Shown here: positions 9,847-21,922 of the stretch, piece by piece
How positions within the stretch are numbered: position 1 is the first letter of the stretch
Layout of the letters: each line of letters opens with the position of its first letter
Source: G964020105 sp964020105
Lineage (GTDB): Bacteria > Pseudomonadota > Alphaproteobacteria > WRAU01 > Hepatincolaceae
NCBI GenBank assembly: GCA_964020105.1
Contig: OZ026535.1
Span: 806,001-870,000, forward strand
Direction: 5' to 3'
Length of the DNA stretch: 64,000 nucleotides
The notes under the pieces: generated by a model
What the model was told of the DNA's origin: nothing
Database searches by the model: none
What the model saw: the letters and a program-made list of their open reading frames with translations, nothing else
Translations under genes and position numbers: made by a program

Positions 9847-12456
9847 TTACTTACCATGACATTGTTTATATTTCTTCCCAGATCCACATGGACAAGTATC
9901 ATTTCGTCCAACTTTCTGCAGATTTTTTTGTTCGTTTTGTAAAGCTTGAGGACTATCTACTATATTATTATGATTAACAAGTTGAATATGACTAGCCACA
10001 CTAATTACTTTTTCTTTAAACTCATCTAACATATCATTAAATAAGATGAAGGATTCTTTTTGATACTCATTAAATGGATCTTTATTAGCATAAGCCCTTA
10101 AATTAATTGAACTCTTAACATAATCAAGCTCAAGGAGATTTTTTTTCCATGAATAATCCAACAGTTGCAATATGATATTACGCATAATATTATTAAATGC
10201 ATCTTCTCCCAAAACATCTATTCTCTGTTGAATGTTTTTCTTAGATTCATTAATTATAGTATTAATTAGATCATCTATACTTAAGGCATCCTCAATAATC
10301 AATTTTTCTAAATTCAAATTCACAACATTTAATATTCTTGTCAAATCGGCTTTTAGAGTAACCAATTGCCATTTTTCTCTATATTCTTGCTCATTACAAT
10401 GATTAATAACAATTTTCTCTGCAATCTCTTCTAAATTATGATAAAGAATATCCATAACATTAATATCTCCATCCATAATTTTTTTTCTTTGCTCATAAAT
10501 TATATTTCTTTGTTCATTTATAACATTATCAAACTTAAGTAAAGTTTTTCTGATTTCAAAATTATATTGTTCAAATTTTTTCTGTGCTCTTTCAATTGCC
10601 TTGGATATCATTGGATGAGAAACAGATTCACCTTTTTGGAATCCCAATTTTTTCAGAGTATTTTCAAGCTTATTCGAACCAAATACACGCATTAAATCAT
10701 CTTCCAACGATATAAAAAACACAGAAAAACCTTTCTCTCCCTGACGACCAGAACGACCACGTAATTGATTATCAATTCTTCTACTTTCATGTCTTTCAGT
10801 ACCAATCACAAACAATCCGCCTAAAGACATTACCTCTTCCTTAGATTTTGCTATTTGTTCTTTCAATAGTTTAATTTTTAAATCCTTTTCCTCTTGTGAT
10901 AAATTACTTAAATCCTCTTGAGCAATAATCATATCAAAGTTACCACCAAGTTGAATATCAGTACCTCTGCCTGCCATGTTGGTTGCTATAGTGATTGCTT
11001 GCAATGTACCGGCCTGTGAAATTATCATAGCTTCTTTTTCATGATGTTTAGCATTTAAAATATTATGGGGTATATTTTTCTTCTTTAGAGCCAGAGAAAG
11101 AGTCTCTGATTTTTCTATACTAATAGTACCTATTAAAACTGGTTGTTTTTTTTCGTAACACTCTGTTATTTGTTTAATAATGGCTTCTTCTTTTTCAGCA
11201 TAATTTAGGTATATCTGATCGTTCATATCTACTCTTGTAACTGGCCTATGGGAGGGGATAGATACAACATCAAGTGAGTATATTTCAAGAAATTCATTTC
11301 TCTCTGTCATTGCGGTTCCAGTCATACCTGCTAATTTAGGATAGAGCTTAAAATAATTTTGCTGTGTTATGGATGCTAAAGTTTGATTTTCTTCTCTTAT
11401 TTTTAGGTTTTCCTTGGCTTCTAAAGCCTGATGCAACCCATCTGAAAACCTTCTACCTTCCATCATTCTACCTGTAAATTCATCAATAATAACAACACTA
11501 TTATCTTTTACTATGTAATCAACTTCTTTTTTAAAAAGATGGTTAGCTTTAATAGCTTGTGTTAAAAAGTGATAAAGCTGTATATTTTGCGTATCAAATA
11601 ATGATCCACTCATTACCATTCCAGATTTTTTTAGTAATGTTTCTACTTTTTCTAATCCTTTTTCAGTTACATTGATAGTTTTATGTTTTTCATCTATTGT
11701 GAAATCTTCTTCTTGATTGAAAAACTTAACAAATCCATTTGCAGTTGCATACAGCTCACTTCTGTCATCACTAGCCCCAGATATAATTAATGGTGTTCTT
11801 GCTTCATCGATTAGTATTGAATCCACCTCGTCGATAATGGCGTAATAAAAGGGTCTTTGCATTAAAGTAGAACGCTCTACTTTCATATTATCCCTCAGAT
11901 AGTCGAACCCAAATTCGTTATTAGTTCCATATGTTATATCACATAAGTATGCTTGTTTTCTTTGCTCTTCTGTGATATCGGAGTGAATAACTCCAACACT
12001 TAGACCTAAGAAATGAAATACAGAGCCCATCCATTTAGAGTCGCGTTTTGCTAGATAATCATTAACTGTAATAATGTGAACACCTTTAGAGTTCAATGCA
12101 TTCAGATAAGCAGGTAAAGTAGATACTAAAGTTTTACCTTCCCCAGTTAACATCTCAGCTATCATATTATTGTGTAGGACAATGCCACCTATTAGCTGAA
12201 CATCGAAATGCCTTTGGTTAAGTACTCTTTTAGAAGCTTCTCTAACATTAGCAAAAGCTTCTGGCAAGATATGATCTAATTTTTCACCATTTTGAACTCT
12301 AGTTTTAAACTCTGTAGTTTTTAGGAGTAGATCTTGATCGCTAAGTTTAGAAAAACCATCTTCTAAAGAGTTAATTTTATCAACAATAGGATAAAATTTC
12401 TTCAGCATTTTATCGTTATTATTACCAAAAAAAGCACTTAAAATATTCAACATCAT
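9847..12456 (-). CDS. secA: Preprotein translocase ATPase SecA
   Basis: An 869-residue SecA, the motor that drives unfolded preproteins through SecYEG. Visible marks are the Walker A MLTGEGKTL at about residues 102-110, the DEAD-like box IDEVDSILIDEAR, the preprotein crosslinking region, motif GTDIQLGG, QLRGRSGRQG (arginine finger) and a C-terminal zinc-binding tail CPCGSGKKYKQCHGK that contacts SecB and phospholipids. The length is typical for alphaproteobacteria. The start ATG is doubled (ATGATG) after a GGGACT-type binding site. Confidence 0.98.
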   Translation of the reverse strand: MMLNILSAFFGNNNDKMLKKFYPIVDKINSLEDGFSKLSDQDLLLKTTEFKTRVQNGEKLDHILPEAFANVREASKRVLNQRHFDVQLIGGIVLHNNMIAEMLTGEGKTLVSTLPAYLNALNSKGVHIITVNDYLAKRDSKWMGSVFHFLGLSVGVIHSDITEEQRKQAYLCDITYGTNNEFGFDYLRDNMKVERSTLMQRPFYYAIIDEVDSILIDEARTPLIISGASDDRSELYATANGFVKFFNQEEDFTIDEKHKTINVTEKGLEKVETLLKKSGMVMSGSLFDTQNIQLYHFLTQAIKANHLFKKEVDYIVKDNSVVIIDEFTGRMMEGRRFSDGLHQALEAKENLKIREENQTLASITQQNYFKLYPKLAGMTGTAMTERNEFLEIYSLDVVSIPSHRPVTRVDMNDQIYLNYAEKEEAIIKQITECYEKKQPVLIGTISIEKSETLSLALKKKNIPHNILNAKHHEKEAMIISQAGTLQAITIATNMAGRGTDIQLGGNFDMIIAQEDLSNLSQEEKDLKIKLLKEQIAKSKEEVMSLGGLFVIGTERHESRRIDNQLRGRSGRQGEKGFSVFFISLEDDLMRVFGSNKLENTLKKLGFQKGESVSHPMISKAIERAQKKFEQYNFEIRKTLLKFDNVINEQRNIIYEQRKKIMDGDINVMDILYHNLEEIAEKIVINHCNEQEYREKWQLVTLKADLTRILNVVNLNLEKLIIEDALSIDDLINTIINESKKNIQQRIDVLGEDAFNNIMRNIILQLLDYSWKKNLLELDYVKSSINLRAYANKDPFNEYQKESFILFNDMLDEFKEKVISVASHIQLVNHNNIVDSPQALQNEQKNLQKVGRNDTCPCGSGKKYKQCHGK

Positions 12457-12602
12457 CAGTCCCTAAATTTCTGCTATTTAAAAAGATAATTACACCCTCT
12501 ACTAGAAGAACCATCAAGCCTGTTCATTATAAAACATATTTTCAATATTTTCAATATTAAGTTATAATACAATTTTAGTGCATATCAGTTAGGTTAAACT
12601 TT

Positions 12603-13016
12603 ATGAAAATAATTTACGTTAGCATAGGTGTTCTCATCAATAATAAGAGACAAGTATTAATGGAAAAAAATGCAACCAATCCAAACTTTAAAGGTCTTTG
12701 GCAATTTCCTGGTGGCAAGGTTGAACCCAATGAGACTCCTATTGTTGCATTAAAAAGAGAGTTGGCAGAGGAACTAAATATCGAGATATATGATGATTTA
12801 GCTGAGGCTTTTACATTTAATGAGTATTATGATTCACTGAAAGATTGTCATTATGTAGTACTTTTTTATTTATGTAAAAAATGGCAGGGAGAGATTGTAG
12901 CAAAGCTTGGACAAGAAGTAAAATGGATTAATGTAGCAGATATGCAAATTCTACCAAGCCTACCTTATAACAGCTTTTTAATACATAAATTAAATATACT
13001 TTTGCTGGATAAGTAA
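12603..13016 (+). CDS. mutT: Nudix hydrolase, probable MutT (8-oxo-dGTP diphosphatase)
   Basis: A 137-residue protein with a complete Nudix box (GGKVEPNETPIVALKRELAEEL, residues about 38-59; shown here in two parts: GGKVEPNETP and RELAEEL). It fits MutT, which removes oxidised GTP from the nucleotide pool. The N-terminal VSIGVLINNKRQVLMEK strand and the C-terminal LPSLPYNSFLI region fit the MutT subgroup. It is divergent from secA with 146 bp between them, a likely shared promoter region. Confidence 0.85.
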   Translation: MKIIYVSIGVLINNKRQVLMEKNATNPNFKGLWQFPGGKVEPNETPIVALKRELAEELNIEIYDDLAEAFTFNEYYDSLKDCHYVVLFYLCKKWQGEIVAKLGQEVKWINVADMQILPSLPYNSFLIHKLNILLLDK

Positions 13017-13088
13017 AAAATAAATAATGATAATTTTTCTATTGCATAAGATATAATATTTGATAATATATTAGGGAAGTTAATTCAG

Positions 13089-13173
13089 CGAGTGTGGCGG
13101 AACAGGTAGACGCACAGGACTTAAAATCCTGCGGTTTAATAAACCGTGCCGGTTCGATTCCGGCCACTCGCAC
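13089..13173 (+). tRNA. tRNA-Leu (anticodon UAA), CCA encoded at 13174-13176
   Basis: A class II tRNA with the acceptor pairing GCGAGTG/CACTCGC, anticodon stem CAGGA/TCCTG around loop CTTAAAA (anticodon TAA), a long variable arm (GCGGTTTAATAAACCGT) and T arm GCCGGTTCGATTCCGGC. CCA is encoded. Its last 9 bases plus CCA and AG recur 1.6 kb downstream (see the 14-bp direct repeat). Confidence 0.95.
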
Positions 13174-13176
13174 CAA

Positions 13177-13967
13177 GTTTTCACCTTACACCCTTTGGAC
13201 ATAATTGGTTTTCTCATTCTTATTGAATTTTAATTTTTTGCTCTATAGAAAAATTTATCCTATAGTCCTTCCTTAAACTCAACATTACCTATAAACTTAA
13301 TCATGTTATCTACCACATTTTGATAATCTCAAATTTATATCAACGCAATTAAGAAAATTAAGTAGAAAAAATCTCCTATATGTAGAGGTTTTTATTGTAT
13401 TTTTTAGACATAATTATTTTAAATCCCTCTTATCTCTCAAAAGCAAGACTATACAAAAAATCAACATATCTTTACTCTTTATCAACTCCTAAAGCTAATC
13501 CTCCAAGCTTCTGCAAATAACTTAAGCATGTTATAAGACATGCTCTTCTCCTTTGCTACTGATAATCCTATATTTATAAGAAAGGAAGGCTTCAGGTCAT
13601 CATTTTTTATCAAAAATTAAGGCTATAGGTGTTGTAAAATAAGGGAATATGGTGATTTTTACGATTTTTTCAAATTGTGGTTACAAAGAAAAAATTACAT
13701 TTCCTGCAAAAATCTATCCTACTAAAAAATACAGGTAGAAGCAAAATTAGTAAAGTTTATGGCTGCCTTGAAATTTTGGAAATAACGAGGTTTCCGAAAA
13801 CCGCAAAGAAAATGCTATGCTTTTCGTAGTAGCAAAAAACTATAAAAACTTTAAAGCGTTGAACAAAGAGACTAAAATTTATGTGTATGAAGCGTAGAAA
13901 ATTAACCCACAAAGTAATATAAAGATTTTGCACATTACTAACTACCAACTATCGCAGGAGGCAAAAA
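13177..13967 (+). other. 790 bp without an intact gene; decayed coding fragment near 13650-13900
   Basis: The first 450 bp hold nothing recognisable. Around 13650-13900 the plus strand has broken frames (for example NEVSENRKENAMLFVVAKNY) ending in a stop at about 13899, just before the next relic. I could not assign the fragment. Confidence 0.4.
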
Positions 13968-14132
13968 ATGAATAAAATCAATATGATGCAAGAGAACATT
14001 GTAAAAGCTATTAAGGAGGCAAAAATAAGGCAAGGAACCACCAAAAAATTAGCTAATTTGTTGGATATGGGGGTAAAAAACACCTTAAATTTGAAAATAA
14101 TATCCCCAACAATTACATTAAATTTTTGGTGA
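13968..14132 (+). pseudogene. Short helix-turn-helix-like gene, probably frameshifted
   Basis: A 54-codon frame with a very good ribosome-binding site (AGGAGG, 5 bp spacing). The N-terminal part NIVKAIKEAKIRQGTTKKLANLLDM looks like the first helices of a phage-type HTH repressor or antitoxin. A run of six A at GTAAAAAAC may hide a one-base loss: reading on in the next frame gives KKHLKFENNIPNNYIKFLVI and a stop after LENLSET, which continues a helical protein more naturally than the tail in the current frame. A broken XRE-like gene is my reading; the family is not certain. Confidence 0.4.
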
Positions 14133-14266
14133 TTAGATTAGAAAACTTAAGTGAGACGTGAAAATACATTAGCTTAAATATTGCAAAAAAATTTGGAGAA
14201 TTATTATTTATAGTATATAGTCAAATTGATTTGCTTATATTAAATAAGTATAAAAAAGAGGTGTTA

Positions 14267-14659
14267 ATGACTAAATTATTTGTTGCAGTAATAATTATGC
14301 TTGTTTTGTCGGGATGTGCAAGTATGATTAGTGGAACTTCGGATAGGATTACCGTAAATTCTAATAACCCTAAAACTAAAATATACCTAAATGAAAAAGA
14401 AATTGGGCTTGGGAGTACGGTTGCAAAAGTACCCAAAAGGGGAGAGTATGTATTTAAGGGGGTTATTGAAAATTGCTCGGACGCATATAGTGAAGTAGAA
14501 AGAAGTTTTGATCCAGTAAGTTTATTGGCGCTATTACTAGCAATTCCTGGCTGGATTGGATTTTTTCTTGTGGACGTATTGATAACTGGCGCTATAACTA
14601 AAGCCACAGACACTATGGTGTTTTTATCGCCAATTTGTGAAAAAACTTTGACAAATTAG
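14267..14659 (+). CDS. Small PEGA-like lipoprotein
   Basis: A 130-residue lipoprotein. I choose the ATG at 14267, which has an AGAGG binding site, over the upstream in-frame ATG at 14231. The signal peptide ends in the lipobox LSGC. Next comes a beta-rich stretch (SDRITVNSNNPKTKIYLNEKEIG...) like PEGA-type domains (extracytoplasmic, ligand unknown), followed by a C-terminal hydrophobic segment (LLALLLAIPGWIGFFLVDVLITGAI). Small lipoproteins of this build are common on mobile elements. It is followed by a clear terminator and lies inside the segment bounded by the tRNA-Leu repeat. Confidence 0.75.
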   Translation: MTKLFVAVIIMLVLSGCASMISGTSDRITVNSNNPKTKIYLNEKEIGLGSTVAKVPKRGEYVFKGVIENCSDAYSEVERSFDPVSLLALLLAIPGWIGFFLVDVLITGAITKATDTMVFLSPICEKTLTN

Positions 14660-14683
14660 TCCTTATTATAAAATGTTTTTTGC

Positions 14684-14713
14684 AAAACAGGGGTTACTAA
14701 CCCCTGTTTTCAT
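14684..14713 (+). terminator. Rho-independent terminator after the lipoprotein gene
   Basis: Perfect 12-bp stem AAAACAGGGGTT / AACCCCTGTTTT with a 3-base loop, ending in T's. It is symmetrical enough to act on both strands. Confidence 0.8.
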
Positions 14714-14744
14714 AAAGAGACGAAAAAAAATAACTTATAATGTT

Positions 14745-14924
14745 ACAATTTTTGTAAACCTCTAATTACATAATGGGCTGAGTAAAGAGTATCTACTAAT
14801 TTAATATCACCACTCGCACCAAGCTCCGGTAATAAAAATATCTTATTGTTGTCAATACTGCTTACTCCAATAAGAGCGGATGGGTATCTTTTATCCTCTA
14901 ACGTGACACAAGTCACTTCTCTAG
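14745..14924 (-). pseudogene. Decayed C-terminal coding fragment, unknown family
   Basis: The minus strand reads 60 codons closed upstream by TGA and ending in TAA, containing VTLEDKRYPSALIGVSS, NNKIFLLPELGASGDIKL and YSAHYVIRGLQKL. The composition is protein-like, but there is no start codon or binding site. I do not recognise it. The second copy of the tRNA-Leu 3'-end repeat lies inside it (encoding LGASG), which complicates the att interpretation. Confidence 0.3.
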
Positions 14925-14966
14925 TTCAAAAGAATTTATTACAAAATAACAACATACACTTTTATC

Positions 14967-15851
14967 TTACTCTAGAAGAGATGTTCTCTTCTCCCATAGG
15001 TATACTTTAGTAAAGATAATCTTAATAAGACTTTTAAATTCTTTTTTATCCTTAGGAAAAAATAATTTATCATCAATAATATAATTTTTATCTTTATACT
15101 CATCTGCCTTAAGCATATTAATAATATCTCGTATAATATCTTCATTTAATCCTAGAAGCTTATTAAGCTTTCTTTTTGTATGAGCATCTACAATAATATT
15201 TTTACTACTATCAACATTAATGTGTTTACATAGATGTGCGGTTGTTTTAATACAATTTATAATGCTTTTTTCATCATTATATTTATATGGGTTATGACCT
15301 GCAATATTTAGTATATTGTGTAAAACAACATCTTGAGGACTATTAAAATAGATAGAATAATATGTGCTATTATCAGGATTAATAGATATTACAGCATCAT
15401 AACTATCTTTTATACTTATAGTAATAATATTTTCTGCTATGCAAAACTTGTCATTTTTCATTGATAGTTTATGTAATAATTTATTTTTGGTTGCTTTTTT
15501 TTTATTTAGATGTTTTATTATTCTATCTTTTTGTATACATAAATAATTGCCTTGTAGGAATACTATTGCTTGCAGATCTGTTTCTTGTAGATCTTTTAAG
15601 TATTCAAAATCTTCTTTTTTTTCCAAATTATTTACAAAAGTCTGCAAAACAACTTTAGCCTCTACTTTATTTATTTGTGCTTCAAAGATATCATCACCAT
15701 AATAATCCATATCATATTTTCTTTTATCAGCGTCAATCCATTTATCATGAAGGATTTTAGAAAGTTTTTCTCGCAAGTCATCTTTCAGAGATCCTGTTGT
15801 ATCTATTTCAAGTTCTAAGATTTTATGATCTTTTGTTATTGCATAAAGCAT
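14967..15851 (-). CDS. Soluble protein of unknown function; possible KwaB-like (DUF4868) protein
   Basis: A 294-residue soluble protein with no signal or membrane segment. The layout resembles DUF4868/KwaB proteins of the Kiwa anti-phage system: a short N-terminal alpha/beta part, a central run of strands (LQAIVFLQGNYLCIQK, FCIAENIITISIKDSYDAVI, then TYYSIYFNSP in the place where the family has 'I-x-N-FE'), a helical region with a KTTAHLCKHIN-type motif and a C-terminal FKSLIKIIFTKVYLWEKRTS where the family has a 'L-L-x-D-x-Y-x-x-S' ending. This is a judgement from pattern, not from a search. The gene lies 11 bp behind a small membrane-protein gene, the same order as kwaA-kwaB. Confidence 0.35.
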   Translation of the reverse strand: MLYAITKDHKILELEIDTTGSLKDDLREKLSKILHDKWIDADKRKYDMDYYGDDIFEAQINKVEAKVVLQTFVNNLEKKEDFEYLKDLQETDLQAIVFLQGNYLCIQKDRIIKHLNKKKATKNKLLHKLSMKNDKFCIAENIITISIKDSYDAVISINPDNSTYYSIYFNSPQDVVLHNILNIAGHNPYKYNDEKSIINCIKTTAHLCKHINVDSSKNIIVDAHTKRKLNKLLGLNEDIIRDIINMLKADEYKDKNYIIDDKLFFPKDKKEFKSLIKIIFTKVYLWEKRTSLLE

Positions 15852-15862
15852 TGGGTATCTCT

Positions 15863-16333
15863 CTAAATATGAAATATTATTAACTTATTATATCGATAAA
15901 TATTATTATGGTTTAAATTTTTTTTTGTAATTTTTTCCAGAGAAAATAAAGTAAAAATATTTTCTCCTCTTCTAATTTCATATATGTAAAAAAATGGCCC
16001 CCAAATAAGATGTGTTATGTCTTTTCTAATTTTTGCTATTTCTTTTAAAGTCTTATAATCTTCATGATCATAGATAACCGTATTGAGATAATATTTTATT
16101 AGATTCGAATAAATATTTCTAATAAAGAATAGTTTAGAAAGCAAATAGCCTAAGATGTACCAAATAGAAACAATAGACACAAAAGATACAATTGATTTTA
16201 TAATTACAGTCAATTTAAAATTGACATAATAGTCCAATATAAATACGAATAATGTACTTGATATCAGCAGTATAGTTGTTAATGAAACACTAACAATACT
16301 AAAACACAATTCATTCTTTGACAATTTCAACAC
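15863..16333 (-). CDS. Small membrane protein paired with the possible KwaB-like gene
   Basis: 156 residues with two strong N-terminal membrane helices (LCFSIVSVSLTTILLISSTL and VIIKSIVSFVSIVSIWYILG), a possible third short one, and a cytoplasmic C-terminal half with a basic stretch (KEIAKIRKDITHLIWGPFF). The start codon is GTG at 16333. It is the first gene of a two-gene unit. Described KwaA proteins have four membrane helices, so it is either a divergent partner or an unrelated two-helix effector-like protein. No family is claimed. Confidence 0.6.
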   Translation of the reverse strand: MLKLSKNELCFSIVSVSLTTILLISSTLFVFILDYYVNFKLTVIIKSIVSFVSIVSIWYILGYLLSKLFFIRNIYSNLIKYYLNTVIYDHEDYKTLKEIAKIRKDITHLIWGPFFYIYEIRRGENIFTLFSLEKITKKNLNHNNIYRYNKLIIFHI

Positions 16334-17829
16334 TCATACAATCTTATTAGGATGAGACAACGATATCACAGAAATATTAAGTTGTAAAATAGATAAATTA
16401 TACTTTAGGTTTTAATTTTATTTTTTGATTTAATAATATTTATGATAAATCACTTAATTTATATAGAATAAAGATTGTATATTTAATTTATAAGGAATCT
16501 AAGTAACATAAAAGTTTTAGTAATCCGATAAACATTAATGTGTAGATTTCCTTATCTAAGACTAATGGATGATATACTTTTATCATTATGTAGTTTAAAA
16601 CATAAGAACTATGATTTTTCTGGAGAAAATGATAGGTTAATTATGCTTGTTATAATTATCAATTTTTAAATACACGTGTTTTTATTATTTAATGTTTCTT
16701 AATCATACTGATTGTTATAAACACGAGCACGTATCCTTTTTTTTTATTGTCTATTACATAATTTTTCAGTTAGATCTATTCTATAATAAAAAAAATACTG
16801 ATTTTCTAAATCTATACCCTTTCCCTCAGCATCAAAAAACTTAATCCCAAAGTAGATAAATAATGCTGTTAAGTAAAAAAAACAATATATCTTCTGTGTT
16901 TTTGTATATTTTCACTATAACTTGACATACTTGACATTTTTTATATCTTATAGTACATATCACCTTTGTATTACCTAATCTAAAAAAGCCATCATTAATC
17001 TTTAATTTTTATAAATCCCAAACACATCTTTACACATTCTAGCATATGTTAGCAAAACTATTGCCATTTTTCAAATATTTTATGCTTTCCTTATTATTTC
17101 AGTATACAATCAAAAATGTAGATTCTTAAGCTTTGTTTACTTTTTTTATTCTAATTTGCATTTCAAAGTCAATGCAAGTGATTTTATAACAAGCTTATCA
17201 TCCCTAAACTAATACTATTTCTATATTTTATAAGAAGTATCTACGGATAGTATTTAAGGATAGCCAATACAGTTGTGTCTTATCTTGCTAATTATAGTGT
17301 TATTATTTATTACTATAGTTATTTAATCAATTATACTATATGTTGCTGGCATAGTTTTTTACTTTAGTGAAATTACAGTGTAAAGATTACGTTGATTAGA
17401 TTAAAAAATGAAAGTTACTTTAATTGCTAAATCTTACAAATAACTAGTAAAGTGTTTAGAAATCATAGAAGAACAAATCATTCCATAACAAGCAAATATG
17501 GCATTTCATGTATGTTAAAGAGGCTAGTTAGTTAATGATATGTTCTTCTATTTCTAAATAATTAGATCGTAAATAGGCTAAAAATTTCACCTCAGAGCGT
17601 CCTGAAATTATTAAGAAGAAAAGGCTATTCTCCACTTAAAAGTTTTTACTTTCCAACTTAATAATCCTCTCAACTCCTACGCCTAAGAAAGTATCAAAAT
17701 GGAGAGAACCTATACAATCCTCCAACATTTAAATTAAAGCACGAGGAAGCCCTATCCAAGCGTTTATGAAAATATTACAAAACCTCATAAGAATTAATAA
17801 TAAGCTTAACCCTAAAAAAGTATTTGATA
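16334..17829. other. 1.5 kb without recognisable genes
   Basis: Very AT-rich with stops in all frames. The stretch 17450-17800 looks like worn coding sequence but could not be assigned. No RNA gene or strong terminator seen. Confidence 0.5.
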
Positions 17830-17953
17830 TGCAACGACCTTCTCTTGTTGCACCTTAAGATGCACTACAGCCCCCCTTCACTGCTAAAGGGGTTCACTTC
17901 TGAAAGCTCCCAATGCTCCCATCTGTTGCTCCTTTGCTATAATCATCAAACCC
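17830..17953 (-). pseudogene. Degenerate 5S rRNA copy A
   Basis: Both ends match the intact 5S gene at 18646-18766 (GCAACGACCTTCTCTT on the plus strand; CTTTGCTATAATCA at the other end), but the middle is heavily changed. The conserved loop that pairs with tRNA (plus-strand CTGAGTTCGG in the true gene) reads CTGAAAGCTCC here, and the opposing arm is replaced by a C-rich run. It shares nearly all these changes with copy B, so A and B descend from one already degenerate copy. Confidence 0.75.
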
Positions 17954-18086
17954 TCCTGCATAGAAATCCTAAACCTCTTACTCTACTTACTCTTAACATG
18001 CTTTACCATCAACAAAAAAACTTCATATCTTTTAATCATCTATTTTTATCTCAAATTTTAACTACCTCTTGCTCTCATAAGTAGCA

Positions 18087-18143
18087 CAAAAAACAAAAAA
18101 ACCCTTATATTTAATGATGCATCTTATCACTAAATATAAAGGG
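18087..18143 (-). terminator. Duplicate of the rRNA terminator
   Basis: Same hairpin as at 18512-18568 with one mismatch at the stem base (ACCCTTATATTTA versus ACCCTTTATATTTA), followed on the minus strand by TTTTTTTGTTTTTT. It lies between degenerate 5S copies B and A as part of the tandem duplication. Confidence 0.7.
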
Positions 18144-18225
18144 CACACATTTTAACCTATGTGAATATCAACAGTCCATCTTTCCTATGCTTAATTATAA
18201 CATAGCCTTTCTACCTAGTAGGCCT

Positions 18226-18352
18226 GGCAACGACCTTCTCTTGTTGCACCTTAAGATGCACTACACACCCCCCCCTTCACTGCTAAAGGGGTTCACTTCT
18301 GAAAGCTCCCAATGCTCCCATCTGTTGCTCCTTTGCTATAATCATCAAACCC
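18226..18352 (-). pseudogene. Degenerate 5S rRNA copy B
   Basis: Nearly identical to copy A and about as far from the true 5S, with the same replacement of the conserved central loop. The spacing of unit starts (17831, 18227, 18652) shows a tandem triplication of about 400 bp that includes part of the 23S-5S spacer, the 5S and the terminator. It lies beyond the terminator of the functional operon, so it is probably not expressed. Confidence 0.78.
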
Positions 18353-18511
18353 TCCTGCATAGAAATCCTAAACCTCTTACTCTACTTACTCTTACCATGC
18401 TTTACTTCAACAAACTACCTACTATTAAAATTTACAACAAAAAAACTTCATATCTTTTAATCATCTATTTTTATCTCAAATTTTAACTACCTCTTGCTCT
18501 CATAAGTAGCA

Positions 18512-18568
18512 CAAAAAACAAAAAACCCTTTATATTTAATGATGTATCTTATCACTAAATATAAAGGG
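18512..18568 (-). terminator. Rho-independent terminator of the 23S-5S operon
   Basis: On the minus strand a 13-bp perfect stem (CCCTTTATATTTA / TAAATATAAAGGG) with a 17-base loop is followed by TTTTTTGTTTTTT. It lies about 80 bp after the 5S gene. Confidence 0.88.
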
Positions 18569-18645
18569 CACACATTTTAACCTATGTGAATATCAACAGT
18601 CCATCTTTCCTATGCTTAATTATAACATAGCCTTTCTACCTAGTA

Positions 18646-18766
18646 GGCCTGGCAACGACCTTCTCTTCCGCACCTTAAGATGCAGTACCATCGGCGCTAA
18701 AGGGTTTCACCGCTGAGTTCGGAATGGTTTCAAGTGTTGCACCTTTGCTATAATCACCAAGCCTAC
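18646..18766 (-). rRNA. rrf: 5S ribosomal RNA
   Basis: The minus strand reads a standard 5S: closing helix AGGCTTGG/CCAGGCCT, then CCATTCCGAACTCAG (the conserved loop that contacts the T arm), GGTGAAACCC and GATGGTACTGC. It follows the 23S gene by about 370 bp and precedes a strong terminator. The ends are estimated to within a few bases. Confidence 0.92.
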
Positions 18767-19131
18767 TAGATAGAAAATTTAAACCTCTTACTCTACATAC
18801 TCTGCCCACGCTTAATTGCTTCAACAGACCATCTACAGTAACATCGAAATAAAACTATAAAGAAAAAAATTAATCAAAACATTGTACTATCTTTATAATC
18901 TACTATCAGCCTTCTCTAAACTTATAGTAAATCAACTTATATACCCTGAAAAATTAAAAAGTTTCGCTTTTGCCTATCTAAATTCTTCTATCATATATCT
19001 CTATACAACTATATTAAATCTAAATACTATCCATATTCCTATAAATATCTGGCTCCATTATTACCATCCTACAAATATCATCATTTCTATATCTACTTTT
19101 GTATATATCACAATAAATCATCCATAACACA
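18767..19131 (-). other. 23S-5S spacer
   Basis: AT-rich spacer without a tRNA. The 5S-proximal 80 bp recur beside degenerate 5S copies A and B. The open frame across 18882-19127 has the composition of non-coding AT-rich DNA and is not called. Confidence 0.6.

Positions 19132-21922
<2,791 letters not shown>

Larger units (their letters stand above)
13165..14823. repeat. 14-bp direct repeat of the tRNA-Leu 3' end bounding a 1.6-kb segment (possible att sites)
   Basis: CCACTCGCACCAAG occurs at 13165-13178 (end of tRNA-Leu and 2 bases beyond) and again at 14810-14823. A repeat of a tRNA 3' end downstream of the gene is the usual scar left by tyrosine-integrase elements. The bounded segment holds an HTH-gene relic and a small lipoprotein, but no integrase is visible, so the element, if real, is a remnant. 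Confidence 0.4.

Noticed and set aside
14810..14823. Second tRNA-Leu gene
   Set aside because: Only the last bases are present; no anticodon or D arm.
17824..18486. Two plus-strand frames (86 and 99 codons) with near-identical products
   Set aside because: They are antisense to the duplicated degenerate 5S copies; the similarity comes from the DNA repeat.
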